Assembly: GCA_934700265.1 (NCBI GenBank) | Contig: CAKUXH010000004.1 | Coordinates: 1 to 22,241 of the forward strand | DNA length: 22,241 nucleotides | Reading direction: 5' to 3' | Source: an uncultured Opitutales bacterium | GTDB taxonomy: Bacteria > Verrucomicrobiota > Verrucomicrobiia > Opitutales > UBA9783 | Shown here: piece by piece, positions 15,743 through 22,241 of the stretch | Numbering within the stretch: the first letter of the stretch is position 1 | Layout: each line of letters opens with the position of its first letter | Made by a program: the position numbers and the translations under genes | Notes under the pieces: generated by a model | What the model was told of the DNA's origin: nothing | What the model saw: only the letters and a program-made list of their open reading frames with translations | Database searches by the model: none

Positions 15743-16848
15743 CTATTAGTTTTCAGACACAAGCTACAAATATAAATCAAGAATTTGGGGAAGCAAAAAA
15801 TGTTTCCTCAGATAAACAAGTTGGACAACTTGATAATCAACAAATAGTCGCCAATAACGATGTCGACGCTAGCACAAAAGACGATGAATGCATGTCTAGT
15901 TTCCAAGCTGAAAAAAATCAAAAAAAGGCTGTAAAAAAACAAAAGGAGAAAGATATTCGTATAAACCATATTCAAGCCTCTAAAGATGTCCAAAAATCTC
16001 AAGAACGCGATCAAAGGAGCAAACGCCTTTCAAGACAAACAGAAGCTCGGCTTCAATTGATCAATAATCATTCATCAAATGACTTAAAAAACACCATCCA
16101 AGAGAGATCAAATGCTTTATTTTTAGGAAGTGAAAATAAATATCAAAATTATTTCGAAACTTTAGAAAAAGCCATTATGCAAAAGAATTGCAACAAAGCT
16201 ACGATCAGCGAATCACTCAAAATATTCGATGACGTCGCTGAACAACACAATGCACTTCAAATAACTAAGGATGTCTTTGAAAGAAAATTATCTAATTTAA
16301 AAGAACTTGAAGAGAGTTTACATCGACAATCAAAAGACTCGCAAGAATATAAAGATGATTATAACCTATTACATCAACAAATTAAAACATTAGAAGAAAG
16401 TCTTGATAATATTTCTGAAACCCAAACAAAGCTTATGGCTATGCACGGAAACAGAATTTCTGATAGCTACGTATTAGCTCCACTTATTCGTGAAACAACA
16501 GCTCATTTTACCCATGACATAAAGCTTCCTCCTAAAGATTTTAATACATTACTTTTGGATAAAATTTTACCCTTAAAAGGTGATGTCATTCAAACATTCA
16601 ATTGTTTAACTGAAGGCTTCATTGAACATCTCAGTGGAAGCACATTATCCAATAAAAATGCTATCGCCCATTTCAAAGATAACCTTTTTATCGTAATGAC
16701 CAGTTTAAAGCATGAGTTAAAAAGTTGTCCAGATCCTCAAATTGCTAGTGCAATCATAAATGCTTGCCGAAGCGCAGAAAAATTAGGAACAATTCAAGAA
16801 TTAAACACACAAATGCTACAAAAAACATATACAACATTTCAGTCATGA
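15730..16848 (+). CDS. sctW: Type III secretion gatekeeper, SctW (YopN/MxiC/HrpJ) family, likely
   Basis: SctW gatekeepers plug the injectisome and set the order of translocator and effector secretion. The 372-residue product has a polar, Ser/Gln/Asn-rich N-terminus (1-55) of the kind used as a type III secretion signal, a very basic, Lys/Gln-rich stretch (about 60-105), a helical middle with probable coiled coil (about 180-240), and further helices to the end. Direct sequence similarity to YopN or MxiC is weak by eye. The call rests mainly on context: the next gene, overlapping by ATGA, is a TyeA-like protein of the same length as Yersinia TyeA, and the third is a class-I-type chaperone. That is the YopN-TyeA-chaperone set. 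No ribosome-binding site precedes the ATG, which sits in the loop of an inverted repeat. An unrelated chaperoned effector is the main alternative. Confidence 0.6.
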   Translation: MVEASISFQTQATNINQEFGEAKNVSSDKQVGQLDNQQIVANNDVDASTKDDECMSSFQAEKNQKKAVKKQKEKDIRINHIQASKDVQKSQERDQRSKRLSRQTEARLQLINNHSSNDLKNTIQERSNALFLGSENKYQNYFETLEKAIMQKNCNKATISESLKIFDDVAEQHNALQITKDVFERKLSNLKELEESLHRQSKDSQEYKDDYNLLHQQIKTLEESLDNISETQTKLMAMHGNRISDSYVLAPLIRETTAHFTHDIKLPPKDFNTLLLDKILPLKGDVIQTFNCLTEGFIEHLSGSTLSNKNAIAHFKDNLFIVMTSLKHELKSCPDPQIASAIINACRSAEKLGTIQELNTQMLQKTYTTFQS

Positions 16849-17123
16849 TAACAGAATATCAAACACAAGAATTTGCTTATTTTTTAACAAAAACACTTAT
16901 GCAAAATATTTTTCGAGAATATATTGATGAAAATCAATTACAACAGATTATGGAACATCTTAATTTAAAAAAAGAAGAGGAGCAAATATTTTTTCTAACT
17001 CAGCTATCCATAATACTGAGGAAATATCCTGATTCTGTCTTCCCAAGCTTAGATACACGAACAAAATTTTTAACGACAATACAGGAAATTTTAGATGCAA
17101 AAATTTTAGCAGAAAACAACTAA
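16845..17123 (+). CDS. tyeA: TyeA-like partner of the type III gatekeeper
   Basis: TyeA binds the C-terminal part of YopN and holds it at the export gate. This 92-residue protein has the same length as Yersinia TyeA, and its second half aligns by eye: LNLKKEEEQIFFLTQLSIIL then RKYPDSVFPSLDTRTKFL, against the TyeA pattern of a Leu-rich helix, F-Y-Q-D-L, R-x-x-P-x-x-V-F and a terminal helix. All-helical, no signal peptide. The ATG at 16845 overlaps the stop of the preceding gene (ATGA), which suggests translational coupling, and the stop lies one base before the next ATG. A longer in-frame reading from 16764 is mostly inside the upstream gene and is rejected. In chlamydial CopN the YopN and TyeA parts are fused; here they are separate. 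Confidence 0.7.
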   Translation: MITEYQTQEFAYFLTKTLMQNIFREYIDENQLQQIMEHLNLKKEEEQIFFLTQLSIILRKYPDSVFPSLDTRTKFLTTIQEILDAKILAENN

Positions 17124-17124
17124 T

Positions 17125-17496
17125 ATGATTATCGATTTAGAACTTAAAGAATTTGGAAACTCTATTGGCCTACAAAACCTTCACCTTAACGATCAAGGTT
17201 GTATAAAATTTGAGTTAGAAAATAATCGAACTATTTATATCGAGAAAAGTCAAAAGGAGATTTTTTTCTTCATATTAAAAACTTATGAACTCTCTCCGCT
17301 ACCCTATCTTTTATATACAAAAGCATTAGCTATGTGCAATAATCAGATATCGTACCCATTCCCTATTCAAGCTATTGCCAAATCTGACAATAATATCGGT
17401 TTTTTCCTAAAGATAGAAGATGAACATTGCGATCAACCTACGATTTACAAAATCTTTAAATTCTTAATTAAATGTTCTGAAACTCTTGATGATTAA
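17125..17496 (+). CDS. Class-I type III secretion chaperone (CesT/SycE/YscB-like), likely
   Basis: The 123-residue acidic protein follows the Tir-chaperone fold pattern: an N-terminal helix (LELKEFGNSIGL), a strand with NDQGCIKFEL, NRTIYIEK, FFFILKTYELSP, then a helix, a strand pair (FPIQAIAKSDNNIGFFLKIED), and a C-terminal amphipathic helix ending in ETLDD. Small size, acidic nature and position after the gatekeeper and TyeA genes (one-base gap) fit a dedicated chaperone such as YscB/SycN or Scc1/Scc4 that delivers the gatekeeper to the injectisome. Sequence identity to a named chaperone is not evident by eye. It ends one base before the convergent yraN. Confidence 0.68.
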   Translation: MIIDLELKEFGNSIGLQNLHLNDQGCIKFELENNRTIYIEKSQKEIFFFILKTYELSPLPYLLYTKALAMCNNQISYPFPIQAIAKSDNNIGFFLKIEDEHCDQPTIYKIFKFLIKCSETLDD

Positions 17497-17892
17497 CTAT
17501 CTCAAAGAAACGTTTTCATAGTGATTTATAGCTACAATCTTATCGTTATCCCAATCGATAGAGATAATATCAAACCGATATGTCATTATGTTCCGATAAT
17601 GCTTAAAAAAAGCTTTTATTGCTTTTTTTAGGGCATCTTTCTTCTTATGAGACACTGAATAGTACCCATTTTGTAAACTATTTTGTGAGCGCCCTCTTAC
17701 TTCAACAAAAACAAGGCAACCATCTTTTACAGCTACGATATCCAACTCGTATCGACCTGATGTCCAATTTTTTGCTAAAATCTTGTAGCCGCTTTTTTTT
17801 AAAAAACGCCTAGCTTCAATCTCCCCTTTACGGCCACGACGTACATTTGCATTAAAAAATTTACGCCACCAAGATCTTATTTTTTCTATCAA
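17497..17892 (-). CDS. yraN: YraN/UPF0102 family protein (Holliday-junction-resolvase-like fold)
   Basis: UPF0102 proteins have a PD-(D/E)XK endonuclease-like fold; their role is not settled. The 131 residues show the family pattern: G-x-x-GE-x-x-A (Gly20, Glu24, Ala27), then RYELDIVAV with Glu49 and Asp51, and LVFVEVRGR with Glu64 and Arg66 where many members have Glu-x-Lys. The basic N-terminus is also typical. The start overlaps the stop of pssA by four bases (ATGA), making this the last gene of the trxB operon. It meets the type III chaperone gene tail to tail without a visible terminator. Confidence 0.92.
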   Translation of the reverse strand: MIEKIRSWWRKFFNANVRRGRKGEIEARRFLKKSGYKILAKNWTSGRYELDIVAVKDGCLVFVEVRGRSQNSLQNGYYSVSHKKKDALKKAIKAFFKHYRNIMTYRFDIISIDWDNDKIVAINHYENVSLR

Positions 17893-18701
17893 TTTTTCTG
17901 CTTAGCCTGCTTTAAATGAAGCTTTATGTGTCTAACAAGACCATAAAAAACATACCACAACGACAAAATAACAAACGATAAAGATTCAAACGTAAAAATA
18001 ATAACAGCTACGCTAACGATCAATACAAACGCACGGCATTTTGTTTCAGTGGTCCAATCAATATGTTTAAAACTTGGATAACGTACATTACTAACCATTA
18101 ACCAAGCAACCAACAACATTAATCCAGGTAAAATTAAAGACCAGGCTTTCAAATCAAACCGATTGATAAGCAATACTAATGAAGCAATTACACCTGCCCC
18201 TGCAGGAATAGGTAATCCAATAAAACAAGTTGCATCCTTAGGGGAAAGCTTTTGATCTTCAGGCAAAAGTGGATGCGTAATCACATTAAAACGAGCCAAA
18301 CGGACTGCTCCACATAGTAAATAAATAAAACCAATAATCCAGCCAATTTTTCTAAAGAATGGGTAATTATTCGTAGGAGAAAGAATTAAAAAGAATACCA
18401 TCATAGCAGGAGCAAGACCAAATGAAACTACATCAGCAATCGAATCGAACTCTTTCCCAAACAAAGATTCTCGTCCTCCCAAACGAGCCAAACGCCCATC
18501 CAAACCATCACAAATAAATGAACCAAAAACGCACCAAACTGCTTGATTATAATAATCCAAAACCGCTTCTGCTTCAACACAATATTTTGCTTGTATGCAT
18601 CGAATAATGCATAAAAAACCAAAAAACAAATTTCCAGCCGTAAAAGCATTAGGAAGTAGGTAAATTTTCGCCAAAGGCGTCTCTGTATTTTTTTCTTGCA
18701 T
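17889..18701 (-). CDS. pssA: CDP-diacylglycerol-serine O-phosphatidyltransferase
   Basis: PssA makes phosphatidylserine, precursor of phosphatidylethanolamine, at the inner membrane. The CDP-alcohol phosphotransferase motif is complete: Asp65-x2-Asp68-Gly69-x2-Ala72-Arg73, then Gly82-x3-Asp86-x3-Asp90 (CDGLDGRLARLGG, FGKEFDSIADV). Several membrane segments follow, and the N-terminal LPNAFTAGNLFFGF is typical of the bacterial type II PssA. At 270 residues the length fits. The ATG lies 3 bases after the stop of the RelE-like gene, without a clear ribosome-binding site, and the gene ends overlapping yraN. Confidence 0.93.
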   Translation of the reverse strand: MQEKNTETPLAKIYLLPNAFTAGNLFFGFLCIIRCIQAKYCVEAEAVLDYYNQAVWCVFGSFICDGLDGRLARLGGRESLFGKEFDSIADVVSFGLAPAMMVFFLILSPTNNYPFFRKIGWIIGFIYLLCGAVRLARFNVITHPLLPEDQKLSPKDATCFIGLPIPAGAGVIASLVLLINRFDLKAWSLILPGLMLLVAWLMVSNVRYPSFKHIDWTTETKCRAFVLIVSVAVIIFTFESLSFVILSLWYVFYGLVRHIKLHLKQAKQKN

Positions 18702-18704
18702 ATA

Positions 18705-19043
18705 CTATTTTTTCAAATTTTCTAAATATTGCCAAAATCGGCTATCTTTTTCAACCATCTCTTCATTGAAAGGCAAATTTGTTCGAAAAAGAAAATCATT
18801 CCATGTATGTTTAGGTAGTAAATAATGAATAACAAATGCTCCTTCTTCTAATGCTTCCAAATATATCCTAAACTCATCCCACCGTAATCGATAATAAATC
18901 TTTGAATTTCTAACAATTTTTCCATAATCGGAAGATTTTTCCAAATCAAAACTGCCAAGAAATTCAATCAATTGCATCTGTTGTTCCTGGGACATATGTC
19001 CTAAAATACGATTACTTTGTGCACTAAACGTTAATTGATGCAT
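18705..19043 (-). CDS. Small protein with RelE/ParE-toxin-like pattern, no antitoxin nearby
   Basis: This 112-residue protein is not a family I can name with certainty. Its pattern is like the RelE/ParE fold: an N-terminal helix (MSQEQQMQLIEFLGSF) followed by a strand-rich core, YYRLRWDEFRIYLEAL and GAFVIHYLLPK, comparable to the Y-R-x-R-x-G-D-Y-R-x-x-Y-x-I and V-x-V-L-x-x-x-x-R strands of RelE-type proteins. A typical C-terminal active-site His/Arg/Tyr set is not obvious, and no antitoxin gene is adjacent. The start at 19043 overlaps the mcsA-like gene by 20 bases; Met17 is an alternative. It sits where mcsB follows mcsA in many genomes, but does not resemble a guanido kinase. A housekeeping role within the trxB-pssA operon is as likely as a toxin role. 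Confidence 0.55.
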   Translation of the reverse strand: MHQLTFSAQSNRILGHMSQEQQMQLIEFLGSFDLEKSSDYGKIVRNSKIYYRLRWDEFRIYLEALEEGAFVIHYLLPKHTWNDFLFRTNLPFNEEMVEKDSRFWQYLENLKK

Positions 19044-19539
19044 TTTTCTTTTCCTTTAAAATTTTTTTAATAATTTTTCGATAAGTATGCGCTTTCTCGT
19101 AATCTTCAGCTTTTACAAACGCTTGCATCTTTGCTTCAAAAAAATGCAGCCTCGGCGCATAAGCTATACTCAGTTGTTCCTTAGAAACCTTCATATGCTT
19201 AGGAATTTTTCCCAAATGAACCGAACTACTTTTAAAATAACGCATCCAACTGACAGTTAAAGTATCAAAAACTCGATAACACCGCGGACACCCAAAACGC
19301 TTAGTTTTTTCGACCCACTCTTTTGAGCAACCACAATGAGGGCAAATACATTTAGATAATGCAATTCCACAACTCCTCGAAGGGATAGCCTCCAAAAGCT
19401 GATAAGCTCCTTGTGTGTGATCACATCTTTCCTCTACATGTTTTTTACACAAATAAGCTTCTTGTATACAACCATTAACATCGATGTTGACGATTTTTAA
19501 ACAAGCCTCATTATCGCAAAACTGACATTTATTGTTCAT
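19024..19539 (-). CDS. mcsA: McsA-like zinc-finger protein with UVR motif
   Basis: McsA activates the protein-arginine kinase McsB in Gram-positive bacteria and related systems in other phyla. The 171 residues show metal-binding cysteine pairs: Cys5/Cys8 with Cys31 and His34 or Cys39, and Cys66/Cys69 with Cys84/Cys87 (CPHCG, CPRC). A UVR-like helix follows near the C-terminus (about 131-160, EAKMQAFVKAEDYEKAHTYRKII), in McsA order. The middle FDTLTVSWMRYF and HLGKIPKH also match the family. No mcsB follows; the next gene is the RelE-like one. It overlaps trxB by 11 bases upstream and the next gene by 20 bases, so translation is probably coupled. The role without a neighbouring kinase is unclear. 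Confidence 0.75.
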   Translation of the reverse strand: MNNKCQFCDNEACLKIVNIDVNGCIQEAYLCKKHVEERCDHTQGAYQLLEAIPSRSCGIALSKCICPHCGCSKEWVEKTKRFGCPRCYRVFDTLTVSWMRYFKSSSVHLGKIPKHMKVSKEQLSIAYAPRLHFFEAKMQAFVKAEDYEKAHTYRKIIKKILKEKKNASINV

Positions 19540-20470
19540 TATTTTCTAACCAAGATTCAGCCTCTAATGCCGCTTGTGCTCCCATCCCTGCAGCCACACA
19601 AGCCTGGCGATATAAACCATCTACACAATCACCCGCAGCAAAAATACCTTCAATAGGTGTACAAACAGAATGTTTAGTAATCTTTATATAACCTTTTTCA
19701 TCCAAAGGAATAACCTCTTTAAAATTCTGCGTATTGGGGTGCCAACCAATTGCCAAAAAAACGCCTTTGCAAACGAGCGTACGAATCGTTCCATCTGCAA
19801 TATTTTTTACAATAAAAGATTTTATAAATCCCTGCTCATCAAGCTCAAAATTTTCAGGCAAACTGTTCCATACAACCTCTATTTTTTCATCACTTTGAAC
19901 ACGATCGGCCATAATCTTTGAAGCTCTTAAAACGTCTCTACGGTGTATTAAATAAACCTTTTTACACAATTTACTCAAATATAAAGCTTCCTCACAAGCA
20001 GAATCACCACCTCCAACCACACAAACAATTTCATTGCGATAAAAAAAGCCATCACAAGTAGCACAAACACTCAGCCCCTTACCACCAAGCAATTCTTTTT
20101 CATTTGGAAGTCCTAACGTGTTAGGATGTGATCCAGTAGCAACAATAACAGCTTTTGTCGATAAAATAGTTCCATCCGACAAATGAACCTGCTTTATATT
20201 TCCATTAAAAGATATTTTCAAAACAGAACCGGGCACAAAACGGACCTGAAATCTTTCAGCTTGCTTACGCAAACGTTCCATCAAATCAAACCCTTGGATC
20301 CCCTCAGGAAATCCCGGAAAATTTTCAACTTCCGTTGTCTGGGTTAATAACCCACCTGGTAATTCACCAGTAACAACAATCGGTTTTAATTGCGCCCTAG
20401 CTGCGTAAATAGAAGCTGTTAAGCCAGCGCATCCACTCCCAACAATTACAATATTTTCCTGTTGATCCAT
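19529..20470 (-). CDS. trxB: Thioredoxin reductase (NADPH)
   Basis: TrxB passes electrons from NADPH through FAD and a redox disulfide to thioredoxin in the cytoplasm. The 313 residues contain the FAD-binding GSGCAGLTAS (11-20; Cys14 replaces the common Pro), the redox-active Cys136-Ala-Thr-Cys139-Asp140, the NADPH-binding GGGDSA (153-158), HRRDVLRA for the NADPH phosphate, and the late FAD motif GIFAAGDCVDG. Length is typical (310-320). It is the first gene of a five-gene operon in which the later genes overlap or nearly abut, with a TTGACA-containing promoter upstream. GTGAG just before the ATG is a weak ribosome-binding site. Confidence 0.96.
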   Translation of the reverse strand: MDQQENIVIVGSGCAGLTASIYAARAQLKPIVVTGELPGGLLTQTTEVENFPGFPEGIQGFDLMERLRKQAERFQVRFVPGSVLKISFNGNIKQVHLSDGTILSTKAVIVATGSHPNTLGLPNEKELLGGKGLSVCATCDGFFYRNEIVCVVGGGDSACEEALYLSKLCKKVYLIHRRDVLRASKIMADRVQSDEKIEVVWNSLPENFELDEQGFIKSFIVKNIADGTIRTLVCKGVFLAIGWHPNTQNFKEVIPLDEKGYIKITKHSVCTPIEGIFAAGDCVDGLYRQACVAAGMGAQAALEAESWLENNEQ

Positions 20471-20479
20471 CTCACTTTC

Positions 20480-20508
20480 TATTCAAAAGTTTTTTACAAA
20501 TGTGTCAA
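20480..20508 (-). promoter_or_regulatory. Candidate promoter of the trxB operon
   Basis: On the minus strand TTGACA (20503-20508) is followed after 17 bases by TGAATA (20480-20485). The -35 is perfect and the -10 poor. It lies 9 bases before the trxB start. Confidence 0.4.
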
Positions 20509-20531
20509 ACGCTTTTATTCATGTTATAAAA

Positions 20532-21539
20532 TTAAAGGCCTATAAAAGAAGACGGACGTATATGGAAATATTTTACAGAACACTCATCAGCAGTAACCCA
20601 TGTTATCCACAATTCACTATCTCGATAAGTCATATCAATAATACGAGCACAATCATTTAATGGATAAAAACTACTTCCACTCTTATCACAGAATTCTCGC
20701 TTCATCAAAAGCCTAAATTTCCCATTACTATCAAACTCATATTGTGCATAACCCAAAATACACTGTTTCGTTTTTCCTGGATAACAATAAGCATAAATAA
20801 GGTACTTACTTCCATCATAAGAATAAGTAACCATCTTGTGAGTGCATTTATAAAGCGTATATAACGATGTTGAAGGATTCCCCTCGCTTGATACAATAGA
20901 AGACCAATCCACATTGGTTACGTAAAGCACATTTTGTGGATCTGCTGAAAAATTATTCGATCCTATCGTTCCCGATAAAATAGCTAAACAAGCCTTGTTA
21001 GTACTCCAATTCATATCTTTACCAGTTTCCCAACCTAAGGCATTCCCACACATAAAACCTAATATAGCAACTTGATCAGAACCCGTCACAAAAAAATCAA
21101 AATGATAAGCTGTTTTTTCTTGATTATTCCCATTAGAAAAAACGTTATATATGGTAGGGCTATACCAACTACTTCCATTCCATCGTGCAATCCTAGGATT
21201 TAAGCCTCGTGTTGCTAAAAAATATATGTAACTCCCATGTTTCATAACCCTAGATTCTACCATCAAAGATGATATACACCATCCTGAATCATTATTTAAA
21301 CTGTTTTCCCTAAAACCTATACCGTTACTTCCACCATTATGTGTTACATAAGTATAGCTTAAATTACTTCTATAGTTATTAATAGAATGGGCCCCACTAC
21401 CATTGCTTACTGTGCCATTTTGGTAACAATAAATCCATTGCCCATCTGAATTTCCATTATAATAACCCAAATAAATCCCTTCGTTATAATTATGACGACT
21501 ATTGATGCACCGCCCCCCCATCGCTGCATGAACCATCAC
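20532..21539 (-). CDS. 3' part of a frameshifted exported Tyr/Trp/Ser/Gly-rich protein
   Basis: The frame is open for 335 codons and has no signal peptide of its own. Its first codons (MMVHAAMGG) only repeat, one frame off, the sequence that ends the upstream frame, so an independent start at 21539 is unlikely. Read continuously after the G-tract at 21513-21519, the protein goes on as RCINSRHNYNEGIYLGYYNG. The composition (many Tyr, Trp, Ser, Asn, Gly; alternating short strands such as GSSWYSPTIYNVF and DSELWITWV) suggests a beta-rich, possibly propeller-like fold, and scattered Cys could form disulfides outside the cytoplasm. I do not recognise a family. It ends before trxB without a visible terminator. 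Together with the 5' part it would form one protein. Confidence 0.65.
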   Translation of the reverse strand: MMVHAAMGGRCINSRHNYNEGIYLGYYNGNSDGQWIYCYQNGTVSNGSGAHSINNYRSNLSYTYVTHNGGSNGIGFRENSLNNDSGWCISSLMVESRVMKHGSYIYFLATRGLNPRIARWNGSSWYSPTIYNVFSNGNNQEKTAYHFDFFVTGSDQVAILGFMCGNALGWETGKDMNWSTNKACLAILSGTIGSNNFSADPQNVLYVTNVDWSSIVSSEGNPSTSLYTLYKCTHKMVTYSYDGSKYLIYAYCYPGKTKQCILGYAQYEFDSNGKFRLLMKREFCDKSGSSFYPLNDCARIIDMTYRDSELWITWVTADECSVKYFHIRPSSFIGL

Positions 21540-22241
21540 CTAACCATCGATATTGATGATACCACATATCACCCGTAACGGTATTATCATAACGCGTTCG
21601 TAGAGAAGTAACCCAATCTAAACTTGAACGATCAATTTTTGCAAAACACATTCCTTCGATACTTTCATCATTGTACCCCGTCAAATATTTATAATTAGGG
21701 AAAGGGAATGCGCAAATAATAGGACCACCATTATATTCAAGTTCTTGAAAAATCACTGGCCTTAACAGATTTGGCCAAAAATGCGGCCAACGATTATTTC
21801 CCTCTGTAATACGGCCTGTAAAGTAGCCATTATATTTTGTTGTCCCAAATCCACATGAAAATAATGGATGGCATTTTGTTGTAACCGTCCCGTTATAACT
21901 AACTTTTGTAATTCTATAGTCCCAATATTTTGATACTCCTGCATACGTTAAAACATATAAATTCCCAGAAGAATCCACCATTACACTTGGTAAAGTAACT
22001 TCTTGTGTTGATGTATCTCTCCATCTAGCACCAGTCATGTAAGAAACATACCAATTATTATCGGTAAGTGTATTTATTATCCCCGAAAAATATGCAGAAC
22101 TCGGAAAAGGTGGCGTATAAGCAAATATGTTTACACAATAAAAAAAGAACAAAAATATCCAGCTTGTGGACTGTGGACTGTGGACTGTGGACTGTGGACT
22201 GTGGACTGTGGACTGTGGACTGTGGACTGTGGACTGTGGAC
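21499..22241 (-). CDS. 5' part of the same exported protein, open at the window edge
   Basis: This frame ends at a TAG (21499-21501) only four codons after a run of seven G. A TTG at 22152 could serve as start, but it would leave just ten residues of signal peptide. The frame stays open upstream through the 7-bp repeats to the edge, and including SWIFLFFFYCVNIFA gives a good hydrophobic signal core with cleavage near A|YTPP. The true start therefore probably lies beyond the window. The mature part starts PPFPSSAYFSG and contains DSSGNLYVLTY-like segments typical of beta-propeller blades, but no named family is recognised. With one G fewer in the tract it would continue into the frame ending at 20532, giving at least 539 residues from the TTG. 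Confidence 0.65.
   Translation of the reverse strand, partial: PQSTVHSPQSTVHSPQSTVHSPQSTSWIFLFFFYCVNIFAYTPPFPSSAYFSGIINTLTDNNWYVSYMTGARWRDTSTQEVTLPSVMVDSSGNLYVLTYAGVSKYWDYRITKVSYNGTVTTKCHPLFSCGFGTTKYNGYFTGRITEGNNRWPHFWPNLLRPVIFQELEYNGGPIICAFPFPNYKYLTGYNDESIEGMCFAKIDRSSLDWVTSLRTRYDNTVTGDMWYHQYRWLGDGSCSDGGAVHQ
21513..21519 (-). repeat. G7 homopolymer tract at the frameshift junction
   Basis: Seven consecutive G on the minus strand (C on the plus strand) lie exactly where the open frame switches. Six G would join the two frames as GAT GGG GGG CGG TGC. No other G or C run of this length was noticed in this AT-rich window. Confidence 0.9.
22165..22241. repeat. Tandem heptanucleotide repeat, 11 perfect copies, running off the window
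   Basis: TGTGGAC is repeated eleven times without a mismatch over 77 bases, up to the last base of the window, so the total number is unknown. On the minus strand the unit is GTCCACA. Three units make seven codons, read as V-H-S-P-Q-S-T in every frame, without stop codons. The array lies immediately before the signal-peptide core of the exported protein. Confidence 0.97.

Noticed and set aside
16764..16844. Longer N-terminus for the TyeA-like protein
   Set aside because: The extension lies inside the gatekeeper gene in another frame; the ATGA-coupled start gives the TyeA length.
21499..21539. Separate gene starting at ATG 21539
   Set aside because: Its first residues only re-read the end of the upstream frame and it would lack any signal peptide; a frameshift at the G7 tract explains both frames better.
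22165..22241. CRISPR array or satellite-like element
   Set aside because: The unit is 7 bp without spacers; it is a simple tandem repeat.

Overview
The window is a low-GC, gene-dense stretch of bacterial chromosome with no rRNA, tRNA, insertion sequence or CRISPR array that I can see. Core genes (glgA, rpmG, mpl, rlmN, alaS, pssA, yraN, trxB, a mcsA-like gene) are mixed with type III secretion genes (a YopN/SctW-like gatekeeper, a TyeA-like partner, a class-I-type chaperone and a lone fliP-like export-gate gene) and several predicted exported proteins of unknown function. This mix suggests a Gram-negative, diderm, host-associated bacterium. The GlgA, Mpl, OleC-like and McsA-like sequences remind me of the PVC superphylum, perhaps an Opitutae/Puniceicoccales-type Verrucomicrobiota symbiont. 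That placement is an inference without any database search.

Layout. 1-1067 (-): 5' part of glgA, cut by the window edge. 1242-2495 (+): exported protein of unknown function, meeting a solitary fliP (2492-3205, -) tail to tail. 3337-3507 (-): rpmG (L33), 56 codons, with its own promoter and terminator. 3613-7180 (-): an apparent operon rlmN > exported Rpn-like nuclease > mpl. 7296-8468 (-): a second exported Rpn-like protein with its own promoter and terminator. 8593-10011 (-): CrtI/CRTISO-type FAD oxidoreductase. 10105-11307 (-): another exported protein of unknown function, divergent from alaS > oleC-like ligase (11400-15677, +). 15730-17496 (+): sctW > tyeA-like > chaperone, a compact type III gatekeeper operon preceded by a sigma-54-like element and a perfect inverted repeat around the start codon. 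17497-20470 (-): a tightly overlapping operon trxB > mcsA-like > RelE-fold-like protein > pssA > yraN. 20532-22241 (-): a Tyr/Trp/Ser/Gly-rich exported protein, split by a frameshift at a run of seven G and preceded by eleven perfect copies of a 7-bp repeat that run off the window.

The most interesting region is the right end. One gene appears to carry two independent slippage-prone tracts: a 7-bp repeat read as open frame just before the signal-peptide core, and a G7 tract whose loss of one G would fuse two frames into one protein of at least 539 residues. This looks like a phase-variable (contingency) surface or secreted protein. The second notable theme is a pair of Rpn-family (PD-(D/E)XK) nuclease-like proteins that both begin with a Sec signal peptide, which is unexpected for a family known for intracellular DNA cleavage. 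There is no intergenic stretch longer than 300 bases.
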